Source: DATDCY01 sp031406795 [NCBI: Candidatus Rokuibacteriota bacterium] (GTDB taxonomy: Bacteria; JAUVQV01). Taken from it: a stretch of 43,045 nt of DNA. The notes under the pieces were generated by a model, which saw only the letters and a list, made by a program, of their open reading frames with translations, made no database searches and was not told the origin of the DNA. Where the stretch lies: positions 1 to 43,045 of the forward strand of contig JANOHV010000271.1 of assembly GCA_031406795.1 (NCBI GenBank). Direction: 5' to 3'. This document shows, in pieces, positions 8,860 through 15,524 of the stretch. The translations under genes and the position numbers were made by a program. Position 1 is the first letter of the stretch. Each line of letters begins with the position of its first letter.

Positions 8860-9376
8860 CGGTTCCGGGGGCGGCCCCACCCGGGGAGTTCCTGGAAAAA
8901 TCAGCCGGCGTGATGTGATCGATCCATCGCCGCCACTGATCGGGCTCGCCAAGATCCTCCGTCACTTCAATGCCGCGCGAGCGGGCAAGAACATCCTGCG
9001 TGACAAAAATCGGGGCGCCGGTCCGCAACGCGAGCGCGATGGCGTCGCTTGGCCGGGCATCCAGACGATGCTCGCGGCCCTCGCGGCTCAGATAAATCGA
9101 GGCGAAGAAGGTGTTCTCCAGCAGATTGTCGACGACCATGCGCTCCATCCGGGCGTCGAGCAAGCTCAAGACATTCTTCAGTAAATCGTGCGTCATCGGC
9201 CGGGGGGTGACAACTTTCTCCATCTCGATGGCGATGGCGTTCGCCTCGAACAACCCGATCCAGATCGGCAGCAGCCGCGTCCCGCCAGCCGCCTTGAGGA
9301 TCACGATCGGGGCGTTTGTCACCGGGTCGAGGGCCAGCCCGCGCACGGTCATGGGGTGATCATCCTGAGCATTCAC
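8825..9376 (-). CDS. bifunctional nuclease (BFN/DUF151) family protein
   Basis: The 183-residue protein carries the DUF151 bifunctional-nuclease domain over about residues 9-140. Family features are LPIWIGLFEANAIAIEME, RPMTHDLLKNVL and the DARPSDAIALALRTGAPIFV signature. Some family members have DNase and RNase activity in vitro, and others are annotated only by homology, so the enzymatic role here is inferred. The GTG start follows a GAGGAG site; ATG at 9352 is an alternative. The last 40 residues are polar and probably disordered. It is the first gene after a good promoter at 9400-9428 and overlaps the small unknown gene downstream. Confidence 0.85.
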   Translation of the reverse strand: MNAQDDHPMTVRGLALDPVTNAPIVILKAAGGTRLLPIWIGLFEANAIAIEMEKVVTPRPMTHDLLKNVLSLLDARMERMVVDNLLENTFFASIYLSREGREHRLDARPSDAIALALRTGAPIFVTQDVLARSRGIEVTEDLGEPDQWRRWIDHITPADFSRNSPGGAAPGTDDRERTDRADG

Positions 9377-9399
9377 GGTTCCGCCACTCCTCTGCCGGT

Positions 9400-9428
9400 A
9401 CTATAGCATCCGGAAGGAGGCGTTGCAA
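9400..9428 (-). promoter_or_regulatory. promoter of the bifunctional-nuclease gene
   Basis: The minus strand has TTGCAA, a 17-base spacer and TATAGT; the -10 box is preceded by TGC, giving the extended form TGCTATAGT. The same nine bases occur at 13613-13621 (minus) and 39501-39509 (plus). The site lies 24 bases upstream of the GTG start, just after the stop of the deacetylase-like gene. Confidence 0.7.
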
Positions 9429-9430
9429 AT

Positions 9431-10351
9431 CTAGCGCAGGAGTTCCTCCAGCGTGATGCCCACGCAGCGCGCGAGCGACGCCAGGTGGTACCCCCCCTCG
9501 AGCGTGCAGACCAGCGGGATGCCGGCGCAGGAATCCACGATCGTGCGCACGATCTCGCGCACCCCCTGGTCGCTCACCGCGAGGTCCGCGAGCGGGTCGC
9601 CCTCGTGCAGGTCGTACCCGGCCGAAACGATGCAGCAGTCCGGCCGGAAGGAGTCGATCTCACGGCGAAACACCTCGTGATAGGCGTGAAGCAGTTCGGC
9701 ATCTCCGGATCCGGCGCGCAGCGGAATGTTCCGCGTGAAACCGACGCCCTTGCCCCGGCCCCGCTCCCCGGCCGCCCCCGTTCCCGGATAGTGGGGATAC
9801 TCGTGCGTGCTGAAGTAGAAGACGCTGTCGTCATCGTAGAAAGCGGCCTGCGTGCCGTTGCCGTGGTGCACGTCGAAATCCACGATCATGACCCGCGCCA
9901 GGCCGATGCGCTGGGCGTGGCGGGCCGCTACGGCGGCGTTGTTGATGAGGCAGAAGCCCATGGCGCGAGCGGGCTCGGCATGGTGGCCGGGCGGCCGCAC
10001 TGCGCAGAATGCCCGGGAGACCACACCCGCGCGGCAGGCGTCGAGCGCGCCGCAGACCGCGCCCGCCGCAGCGACGGCGGCCTCCCAGGAACGAGCGGAG
10101 AGGAACGTGTCGGGGTCGAGGTAGCGCTCCCCGGGGCGAGCCAGTTCGTCCAGATACGTGCCGTCGTGGACTGCCAGCAGCGCCGCCCGCCCCGCAGGGG
10201 CAACGGGGACGCGCGTCAGGCGCCTGAGCAGTCCGCTGGTCTCGACCTCCTCGAGCACACTCCGGATCCGCCGCGGAGACTCCGGGTGGCCGGGCGGGGT
10301 GCGGTGCTCCAGGAACACCGGGTCACAGAGGAAGCCGACCCGGTTCGTCAC
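9431..10351 (-). CDS. histone deacetylase / acetoin utilisation-type hydrolase
   Basis: This 306-residue protein belongs to the zinc-dependent class II deacetylase-like family, which includes AcuC and acetylpolyamine amidohydrolases. Visible landmarks are HPESPRRIRSVLEEVE at the start, RPPGHHAEPARAMGFCLINN with the catalytic His pair, the metal-binding VDFDVHHGNGTQAAFY, and the C-terminal CIVSAGYDLHEGDPLA and LEGGYHL. All catalytic residues seem intact; the substrate (acetyl-lysine, acetylpolyamine or another amide) cannot be read from the sequence. The chosen GTG start overlaps the stop of the upstream response regulator as GTGA; an upstream in-frame ATG lies inside that gene and is unlikely. 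Confidence 0.88.
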   Translation of the reverse strand: MTNRVGFLCDPVFLEHRTPPGHPESPRRIRSVLEEVETSGLLRRLTRVPVAPAGRAALLAVHDGTYLDELARPGERYLDPDTFLSARSWEAAVAAAGAVCGALDACRAGVVSRAFCAVRPPGHHAEPARAMGFCLINNAAVAARHAQRIGLARVMIVDFDVHHGNGTQAAFYDDDSVFYFSTHEYPHYPGTGAAGERGRGKGVGFTRNIPLRAGSGDAELLHAYHEVFRREIDSFRPDCCIVSAGYDLHEGDPLADLAVSDQGVREIVRTIVDSCAGIPLVCTLEGGYHLASLARCVGITLEELLR

Positions 10352-11073
10352 CCGTGCGTCTCCCCGTCCCCCCGTTCGAGCAGCGTGGCCATGAACTCTC
10401 CCCACGGGATCTTGACGTTGGCGGGGAGATTCGGGAAACTGCCCTCCTTGAAGACCACCTGACTCTGCGGCAGGTGCAGCAGGGCCAGCAGTGCCGCCTC
10501 GCCCCGCCTCTTGCCGAGGACCGCGTGCTTGAGGACGCCGTTTTCGAGGTAGATCAGCCCTTTGAAAGAACCGGCGTTGACCGAGATGACCCCGGTGCGC
10601 TGCGTAGCGCGCAGGAACTCGATGGTGTCGATGAGCATGCTCTCGAGTTCCGCGCCGCCCGCCGCCTTCTCGGCGCCGCCGAGCACGGTCTCACGCTGGT
10701 CGACCCGACCGATGAGCTGCTGGACCTTGGCCAGGATGGCGACGAGTTTGAACGGTTTGGTGAGGTAGTCGTCCGCTCCGAGCCGTAACGCCAGAAGTCG
10801 CTCGGGAGCCTGGTCGAGCGAACTGAGAAAGAGAAACGGGATCGCTCGCGTCGAGGGGAGCGTGCGCAGCGTCTGGCAGAGCTCCCAGCCGTTCATTTCC
10901 GGCATCACGATGTCGGAGATGACCAGGTCGGGCTTCCCCGCGAGCGCGGCTGCGACCCCCGCCTCGCCATTGCCGGCCTGGAGGATCGCAAACCCCTCGC
11001 GTTCGAGGGTTTCGGCGAGCAGTTCGCGCAGCGTCACGTCGTCATCGACCAGCAGTATCGTGCGCTTCGTCAT
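10348..11073 (-). CDS. response regulator with PATAN (DUF4388) output domain
   Basis: The 241-residue protein has an N-terminal receiver domain (residues 1-122) with the acidic pair at VDDD, the phosphoacceptor Asp in LVISDIVMPEMNG, and the conserved Lys in DDYLTKPF. A linker leads to a DUF4388/PATAN-like domain (about 145-235; FLRATQRTGVISVNAGSFKG and LIYLENGVLKHAVLGKRRGE). PATAN domains in deltaproteobacteria are linked to two-component and motility or adhesion signalling, mostly as protein-interaction modules without DNA binding. No cognate kinase is in the window. It precedes the deacetylase-like gene, with a GTGA overlap. Confidence 0.88.
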   Translation of the reverse strand: MTKRTILLVDDDVTLRELLAETLEREGFAILQAGNGEAGVAAALAGKPDLVISDIVMPEMNGWELCQTLRTLPSTRAIPFLFLSSLDQAPERLLALRLGADDYLTKPFKLVAILAKVQQLIGRVDQRETVLGGAEKAAGGAELESMLIDTIEFLRATQRTGVISVNAGSFKGLIYLENGVLKHAVLGKRRGEAALLALLHLPQSQVVFKEGSFPNLPANVKIPWGEFMATLLERGDGETHG

Positions 11074-11085
11074 CGCCCCGACACT

Positions 11086-11553
11086 CTAACCGCGGGCCGA
11101 AGGCGCGTCAACGTCCCCGTCGATGCGGATGATTCTCGGCAGTGCCGCAGTTCCGGCCGGCGGACGCCGGACCGGGCGACGGCTGAGCAGCAACCCCAGG
11201 ATCGCGCCGGCGATGCCGCCAAGCCCGGCGGCGTTGCCCCCTGCCAGCGACGGCATGAAGTTCGCTACGAGCACCTCGGCGACCCCGGCGCCGGTCAGCA
11301 AGCCGGCGACGGGCAGCAGATAGGCTTTCGCCGAAGAGCCGATCGCCGATCGAACCGAAACCGCCACGCGGACCCGGTCCCCGGCGACAGCGCCGACGGC
11401 GTTCTGCGCCTCGAGCAACTGCTCGCTCTCGCCGTGCCCCGCGCGACACTGTCCGGCCGACGCGCAGTCGGCGCAGGACCCCGAGCGGCGCAAGCGCACC
11501 AGCGCGGTCTGCGCGCGCACCTCGACCACGGTTCCGCGCTCCTCGATGTGCAC
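11086..11553 (-). CDS. RseC/SoxR-reducing system-like membrane protein
   Basis: This 155-residue protein fits the RseC/MucC family. It has an N-terminal beta-rich part (HIEERGTVVEVR), a cysteine cluster CADCASAGQCRAG that could hold an Fe-S centre, then two hydrophobic segments at about residues 75-95 and 105-125. In other bacteria RseC modulates sigma-E or contributes to SoxR reduction next to the Rnf complex; neither partner is seen here. The start is GTG at 11553, supported by GGAGG four bases upstream. It lies behind the tRNA-Thr terminator and 12 bases before the response regulator gene. Confidence 0.78.
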   Translation of the reverse strand: MHIEERGTVVEVRAQTALVRLRRSGSCADCASAGQCRAGHGESEQLLEAQNAVGAVAGDRVRVAVSVRSAIGSSAKAYLLPVAGLLTGAGVAEVLVANFMPSLAGGNAAGLGGIAGAILGLLLSRRPVRRPPAGTAALPRIIRIDGDVDAPSARG

Positions 11554-11572
11554 CAGGCCTCCGTCCCACCCG

Positions 11573-11600
11573 AAAAAAAAGCCCGCCGCAAGCGGCGAGC
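11573..11600 (-). terminator. Rho-independent terminator of tRNA-Thr
   Basis: Directly downstream of the tRNA on the minus strand, GCTCGCCGC and GCGGCGGGC form a near-perfect 8-9 bp GC stem around a tiny loop, followed by eight T residues. It should end the tRNA transcript before the RseC-like gene. Confidence 0.9.
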
Positions 11601-11612
11601 CGCAGACCATGG

Positions 11613-11684
11613 AGCCGACGGTCGGATTTGAACCGACGACCTATCGATTACGAATCGATTGCTCTACCACTGAGCTACGCCGGC
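11613..11684 (-). tRNA. tRNA-Thr (anticodon CGT)
   Basis: The minus strand folds into a complete 72-base cloverleaf. Acceptor arm GCCGGCG pairs with CGTCGGC with one G-T pair; the D arm is GCTC/GAGC with loop AGTGGTA; the anticodon stem is ATCGA/TCGAT with loop TTCGTAA, placing CGT at positions 34-36; the T arm is GTCGG/CCGAC with loop TTCAAAT. The 3' CCA is not encoded. CGT reads ACG, a threonine codon expected to be common in this GC-rich genome. A promoter lies 20 bases upstream and a strong terminator 12 bases downstream. Confidence 0.96.
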
Positions 11685-11703
11685 CCTTCGTAATCAGTGA
11701 TGG

Positions 11704-11732
11704 CTTATACCAGTCTCGGGCGTGCTATTCAA
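11704..11732 (-). promoter_or_regulatory. promoter of tRNA-Thr
   Basis: The minus strand has TTGAAT, a 17-base spacer and TATAAG, ending 19 bases before the mature tRNA 5' end. The rest of 11733-11843 holds no gene; it contains only the perfect palindrome CGCGCGTACGCGCG at 11828-11841, just past the peptidase stop, which may end that transcript. Confidence 0.65.
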
Positions 11733-11843
11733 GTGAGAAGATGGCGCCCACCGCTGCCCCCCCTGCTCTTCGTAAGCGAATCAGGCTTTTCCCGGTGAGT
11801 TGAGATGCCTTGCTCTTCTGCTGGATCCGCGCGTACGCGCGTA

Positions 11844-12725
11844 TCAAGGTGGCCCCGTGCTCCCGAAGAGCCTCCAGAGACTCTCCGGGTCGACGCGCTG
11901 CTCGAAGAGCCGCAGGCCGAGGTGAAGGTGCGGCCCGGTGGCGCGACCGGTGCTCCCCACGCGGCCGATGACCTGTCCCGCGCCGACGACTTCGCCCGCG
12001 GCGGCGAGCAGTTTCTCCAGGTGCATGTAGACGCTGACGAGCCCGGCCCCGTGGTCCACGAACAGCGTCAGCCCGGAGTAGTAGAAGTCCCCGGCGAGGC
12101 GCACCGTCCCCCCGGCAATGGCCTTGACCGGGGTCCCGGCCGGCGCGCTGTAGTCCTGGCCGGCGTGCGGGCTCTTGGGGATGCCGTTGAGGATCCGGCG
12201 GCGTCCGAAGTTGCCGGCGGCCCGCTGGCCGAGCGCCGGCGTGAACCCCCGGTCCCAGAGTTTGGCCGCGCCGGCGGTCCGGTACACATCAGCGGCCAGC
12301 CGCTGTTCGCGCGCGATCCGCTCTTCGAGTTCCTTCGGTGGCGTGACCATGGACGGCGGCAGGGTCAGTCGCTCCTCGGGAAACGCACGCGCCACGATGC
12401 TGATCGGCAGGCGCTGCTCGTCGCCGCCCGCCCAGCGCACGATAATCGACTCGCTGCCCGGCGCGGTCTCGAGATCGACTCCCATCAGGAAGAATGGCTC
12501 CGCCTCTCCCGGGGCGCCCAGCGCCGGATAGTCCTTGCCGAGGAAACGGGCGGACGCGGGCGCGGTCCGCCGCGGCGGCGGCCTCAGAACGAAGACGTCC
12601 CCCGGCCGTGCGCTGAGCGCGGGCGCGACCGCCTTCGTCGAGCCGCCGGCCGCTGCGGGCGCGAACGCCAGCAGCGCCAGGACGGCCAGCACGGGCAGCG
12701 CCCCGGCCGGACCGACGCGCTTCAC
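11844..12725 (-). CDS. secreted M23 family metallopeptidase
   Basis: The 293-residue protein starts with a basic, hydrophobic signal sequence (LPVLAVLALLAFAPAAAGG) and ends in an M23 (LytM-type) domain at about residues 190-285. Zinc ligands are visible in HAGQDYSAPAG and the final HLHLG, with the intermediate YMHLEKL. Such proteins either cut peptidoglycan crosslinks or act as regulators; the full zinc set suggests an active endopeptidase. The middle (about 35-150) resembles the Ig-like N-terminal part found in secreted M23 proteins. The GTG start overlaps the thiD stop as GTGA. Confidence 0.87.
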   Translation of the reverse strand: MKRVGPAGALPVLAVLALLAFAPAAAGGSTKAVAPALSARPGDVFVLRPPPRRTAPASARFLGKDYPALGAPGEAEPFFLMGVDLETAPGSESIIVRWAGGDEQRLPISIVARAFPEERLTLPPSMVTPPKELEERIAREQRLAADVYRTAGAAKLWDRGFTPALGQRAAGNFGRRRILNGIPKSPHAGQDYSAPAGTPVKAIAGGTVRLAGDFYYSGLTLFVDHGAGLVSVYMHLEKLLAAAGEVVGAGQVIGRVGSTGRATGPHLHLGLRLFEQRVDPESLWRLFGSTGPP

Positions 12726-13558
12726 GAGGCGTCCTTCCCGGACGATGAAAGCCTCGCGGCCATCGGGTTCACGGGGCCTCTCCCGCGACCAAGCGGATAG
12801 GAATGGCGGATGGCGTCGGTGACGAACGCCTTGGCGAGACGCACCGCCTCCGGCAACGCGAATCCCTGTGCGAGAAAACAGGCGCACGCCGTTGACAGGA
12901 CACACCCGGTGCCCCGGGTGTCGCGGATCGCCATCCGGGGGGCGCTCAGCACCAGGGTCCCGTCGGCGTCGGCGAACACATCCAGCGCCTCGCCGCGGCG
13001 GTGTCCGCCCTTGAGCAGGACCGCCCTGGCGCCCAGTTCGCGCAGCTGGAGCGCCGCGGCTTTCATGCCGGCGACGCCGCGGACCCGCCGCCCGAGCAGC
13101 GCTTCCGCCTCGGGAAGGTTCGGGGTGATCAGATCGGCGATCGGCAGCAGCAGTTCGAGCAGCGCTCGCTGCCCGGCGCCATCGAGCAGTGCGCGTCCGC
13201 TCGTCGATCGCAGCACGGGGTCGAGCACGACGCGCGCCGCTCCTCTGCGGGCCAGCGCCGACGCGACGGCGCGCACGATCGGGGCGTTGACCAGCATGCC
13301 GACCTTGACGGCGGCGGTCCCGGCGTCCGCGAGCACACCGGTGATCTGGGCCCGCACCAGCCGCGGGGAGACCGGCGCGACCGCTCGCACCTCGCGGGAA
13401 TCCTGGGCCGTGACCGCGGTGACGGCGAGTTGAGCGTGCCCGCCGAGCGCGGCGACGGTCCGCAGGTCGGCGGCGAGACCGGAACACCCGGCGGAGTCGG
13501 TTCCGGCGATGCACAATACCGGGTACGGCGCGCTTCCCCGGGACTTCCGCACCGTCAT
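12722..13558 (-). CDS. thiD: hydroxymethylpyrimidine/phosphomethylpyrimidine kinase
   Basis: ThiD phosphorylates HMP and HMP-phosphate to the pyrophosphate used for thiamine synthesis. The 278-residue protein has the ribokinase-like fold landmarks: PVLCIAGTDSAGCSGLAADL near the start (substrate site), DPVLRSTSGRALL, ITPNLPEAEALL, and the anion-hole motif DTRGTGCVLSTACA. Start choice: ATG at 13558 has a GGAGG about 11 bases upstream and suits the domain; ATG at 13594 is an alternative with almost no leader after the -10 element at 13613. No TPP riboswitch is visible and no other thi gene lies nearby. Confidence 0.9.
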   Translation of the reverse strand: MTVRKSRGSAPYPVLCIAGTDSAGCSGLAADLRTVAALGGHAQLAVTAVTAQDSREVRAVAPVSPRLVRAQITGVLADAGTAAVKVGMLVNAPIVRAVASALARRGAARVVLDPVLRSTSGRALLDGAGQRALLELLLPIADLITPNLPEAEALLGRRVRGVAGMKAAALQLRELGARAVLLKGGHRRGEALDVFADADGTLVLSAPRMAIRDTRGTGCVLSTACACFLAQGFALPEAVRLAKAFVTDAIRHSYPLGRGRGPVNPMAARLSSSGKDAS

Positions 13559-13612
13559 CCGCCCCTGTTCCTCCGCCTCCGTATTCCTTGACATCGCGCG
13601 ATCGCACTCATT

Positions 13613-13621
13613 ACTATAGCA
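13613..13621 (-). promoter_or_regulatory. extended -10 promoter element upstream of thiD
   Basis: The minus strand reads TGCTATAGT, an extended -10 box identical to those at 9400-9408 and 39501-39509. No good -35 box lies 16-18 bases upstream, as is common for extended -10 promoters. Transcription from here would give a leader of about 50 bases to the thiD ATG at 13558. Confidence 0.45.
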
Positions 13622-13689
13622 GACGATTCTGCCAAGCAGTTCCGTGAACGTGAATCCGCGGCGCCAGCCGCACAATTGGGTGACCGTAC

Positions 13690-14307
13690 ATGGGGGATGG
13701 TCAGGCTCGGAAAATCATTTTCATCGACAAGCGGTTCCAGGGGAAATTCATCCTCAAGTTCCTCTCGCTGCTGCTGGTCGGGACCGCCGTCTTCGTCCTC
13801 GCCGCCTATCTGATTCTCAACCGGCGCCTCGAGGACTCCTACTACAGCGCCCATTTCGCCATCAAGAGCACGGGGGAGGTCCTGCTGCCCACCTTGCTGG
13901 CCTTGAGCGGCGTCTTCATCCTCGTTCTGGGCGCCGCCGCGTTCGTCATCACCCTGTACGTCTCCCACCACATCGCCGGGCCGCTCTACGCCATCCGTCG
14001 CTACCTGGAAAACGTTTCCCGCGGCGATCTCGATTTCAGGCCGCAGCTCCGCCTCAACGACCAGACCACCCCGCTGGCAGACTCCCTCGCGCACGCGCTC
14101 GAGACGCTCAATTCCCGGCTCGTGGCCGTCCGCATCGGCGCCGATGCGATGCGCCTCTCCTCGGCGAAGCTCTCGCGCCACATGACCGCCTCGGCGGGCG
14201 CGAGCGAGGAGTGCCGCAAGGACCTGGGCGAACTGCTCGCCCGGGAAGAAGCGTTGATCCGGGAACTGGAGTTCTTCCACCTGCGGACGCCGGACGGAAA
14301 TCCCTGA
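13690..14307 (+). CDS. short HAMP-domain membrane protein
   Basis: This 205-residue protein has a basic N-terminus, membrane segments at about residues 21-43 and 66-91 with only a short external loop between them, and a HAMP domain (about 88-142; YVSHHIAGPLYAIRRYLENV, then GDLDFRPQLRLNDQ). A coiled-coil-like helical tail follows to residue 195. It has no kinase, methyl-accepting or cyclase output domain, so it is a stand-alone HAMP protein. It ends 20 bases before a nine-heme cytochrome gene on the same strand and is probably co-transcribed with it. A signalling or anchoring role for that cytochrome is inferred from position only. Confidence 0.85.
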   Translation: MGDGQARKIIFIDKRFQGKFILKFLSLLLVGTAVFVLAAYLILNRRLEDSYYSAHFAIKSTGEVLLPTLLALSGVFILVLGAAAFVITLYVSHHIAGPLYAIRRYLENVSRGDLDFRPQLRLNDQTTPLADSLAHALETLNSRLVAVRIGADAMRLSSAKLSRHMTASAGASEECRKDLGELLAREEALIRELEFFHLRTPDGNP

Positions 14308-14327
14308 AGCGCCCGCCGAGCAGATCA

Positions 14328-15416
14328 ATGCGCGTGCCCGCCCTTTTCGTCGCCGCCGTGCTCTTCGTCGCCTCGCCGGCGTCCGCTGCGCCCGAGCGCA
14401 ACCCGCACACATTCGATCAGGTCGGCTGCACCCACTGCCACCTGGTCGTTCCCGGGAAGGGTCGGGTCCTGCAACGCGGCGTCTTCCGCAAGGACATCGA
14501 CGATCTGTGCCAGGAATGTCATGCCGCCTCGCTCGAGGACAACATCAACCACCGGGTGGGGATCCAGCCGTCGATGAGGGTGCCCGAGGACCTGCACTTG
14601 AACGAGAACGGCGAGATCTCCTGCATCACCTGTCACGACCCCCACGCGGAGTACGTGAGCACGAAAACCGGCAACCGCACCTGGTTCTTGCGCCGTCAGA
14701 TGCTCAAACGCGAACTCTGCATCGCCTGCCACGCCGAGGAGAATTACCGGGAGCCGAAGCCCACGGTCACGCTGCTCGCGCCCGCCAACAACGCCGTCGT
14801 CGACCGGCTGCCCGTTCCGCTGATCGGCACGGTGTCCGACACACGGCTCGCTGAGGTCACCGTCGAGATCAACGACTCACGCCTGGTCCTGAGCGTCCGC
14901 AGCAACACCTTTTCGACGATGCTCAGCCTGCGCGAGGGTATCAACACGATCCGCATCACCGGTTCGGGGGTGGTTCCCGTCGTGCTGAACATTCTCTACA
15001 ACCCGGCGCTGCCGAAGGAGATGACGTACCGCCTCTACCGCTCGCACGGCATGGTCACCCGCAAGGACTGCTTTGCATGCCACGACGAGCGGACTCACTC
15101 CTACTCCATCGCGGTCGCGGATGTCGATCTGTGCGCGAAATGCCACGATCGTCTGCCCGCGGCCAAATTCGTCCACGGGCCCGTCGCCATCGGCAGTTGC
15201 ACCGTCTGCCACGACCCGCACGGCCAGACCAACCCGGCCTTCCTGCTGGCAAACGGAGAGGCGCTCTGCTTCCGCTGTCACACCGAGGGGGACGCGCTCA
15301 AGCATCTCGTGATCCGCCCGCCCGGCAGCGGCAACTTCCTGCGGGAGAAGGGCTGCACCTTCTGCCACGACCCGCACCAATCGGACCGCAAGTTCCTGCT
15401 CCGCCAGAAGATCTGA
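14328..15416 (+). CDS. nine-heme c-type cytochrome with Ig-like insert
   Basis: The 362-residue protein begins with a signal peptide ending ASPASAA (about residue 21) and so is exported. Nine CxxCH heme-binding motifs are at about residues 34, 61, 99, 131, 248, 269, 291, 314 and 343. Hemes 1-4 and 5-9 form two blocks separated by about 110 residues without heme (145-230) that look like an Ig-like beta domain (PTVTLLAPANNAVV ... REGINTIRITGSG). Several motifs are of the CxxCHDPH doubled-CXXCH type. The likely role is periplasmic or outer-surface electron transfer in respiration. It follows the HAMP protein by 20 bases; no terminator is evident in 15417-15524. Confidence 0.93.
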   Translation: MRVPALFVAAVLFVASPASAAPERNPHTFDQVGCTHCHLVVPGKGRVLQRGVFRKDIDDLCQECHAASLEDNINHRVGIQPSMRVPEDLHLNENGEISCITCHDPHAEYVSTKTGNRTWFLRRQMLKRELCIACHAEENYREPKPTVTLLAPANNAVVDRLPVPLIGTVSDTRLAEVTVEINDSRLVLSVRSNTFSTMLSLREGINTIRITGSGVVPVVLNILYNPALPKEMTYRLYRSHGMVTRKDCFACHDERTHSYSIAVADVDLCAKCHDRLPAAKFVHGPVAIGSCTVCHDPHGQTNPAFLLANGEALCFRCHTEGDALKHLVIRPPGSGNFLREKGCTFCHDPHQSDRKFLLRQKI

Positions 15417-15524
15417 GCGCTCCTCACCCCGCCCATTCTGGTTGAACCGGCAGTTCCGGCAACAGACCCTTCAAAGATCTCCGACTGCGCCGAACGCCTC
15501 AGAATTGCCCGTGCGAAGCGCCTG

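Noticed and set aside
11613-11843. tRNA-Thr as an integration (att) site
   Set aside because: No repeated 3' tRNA end, integrase or mobile-element gene is present nearby; a short CTTCGTAA repeat is too small.
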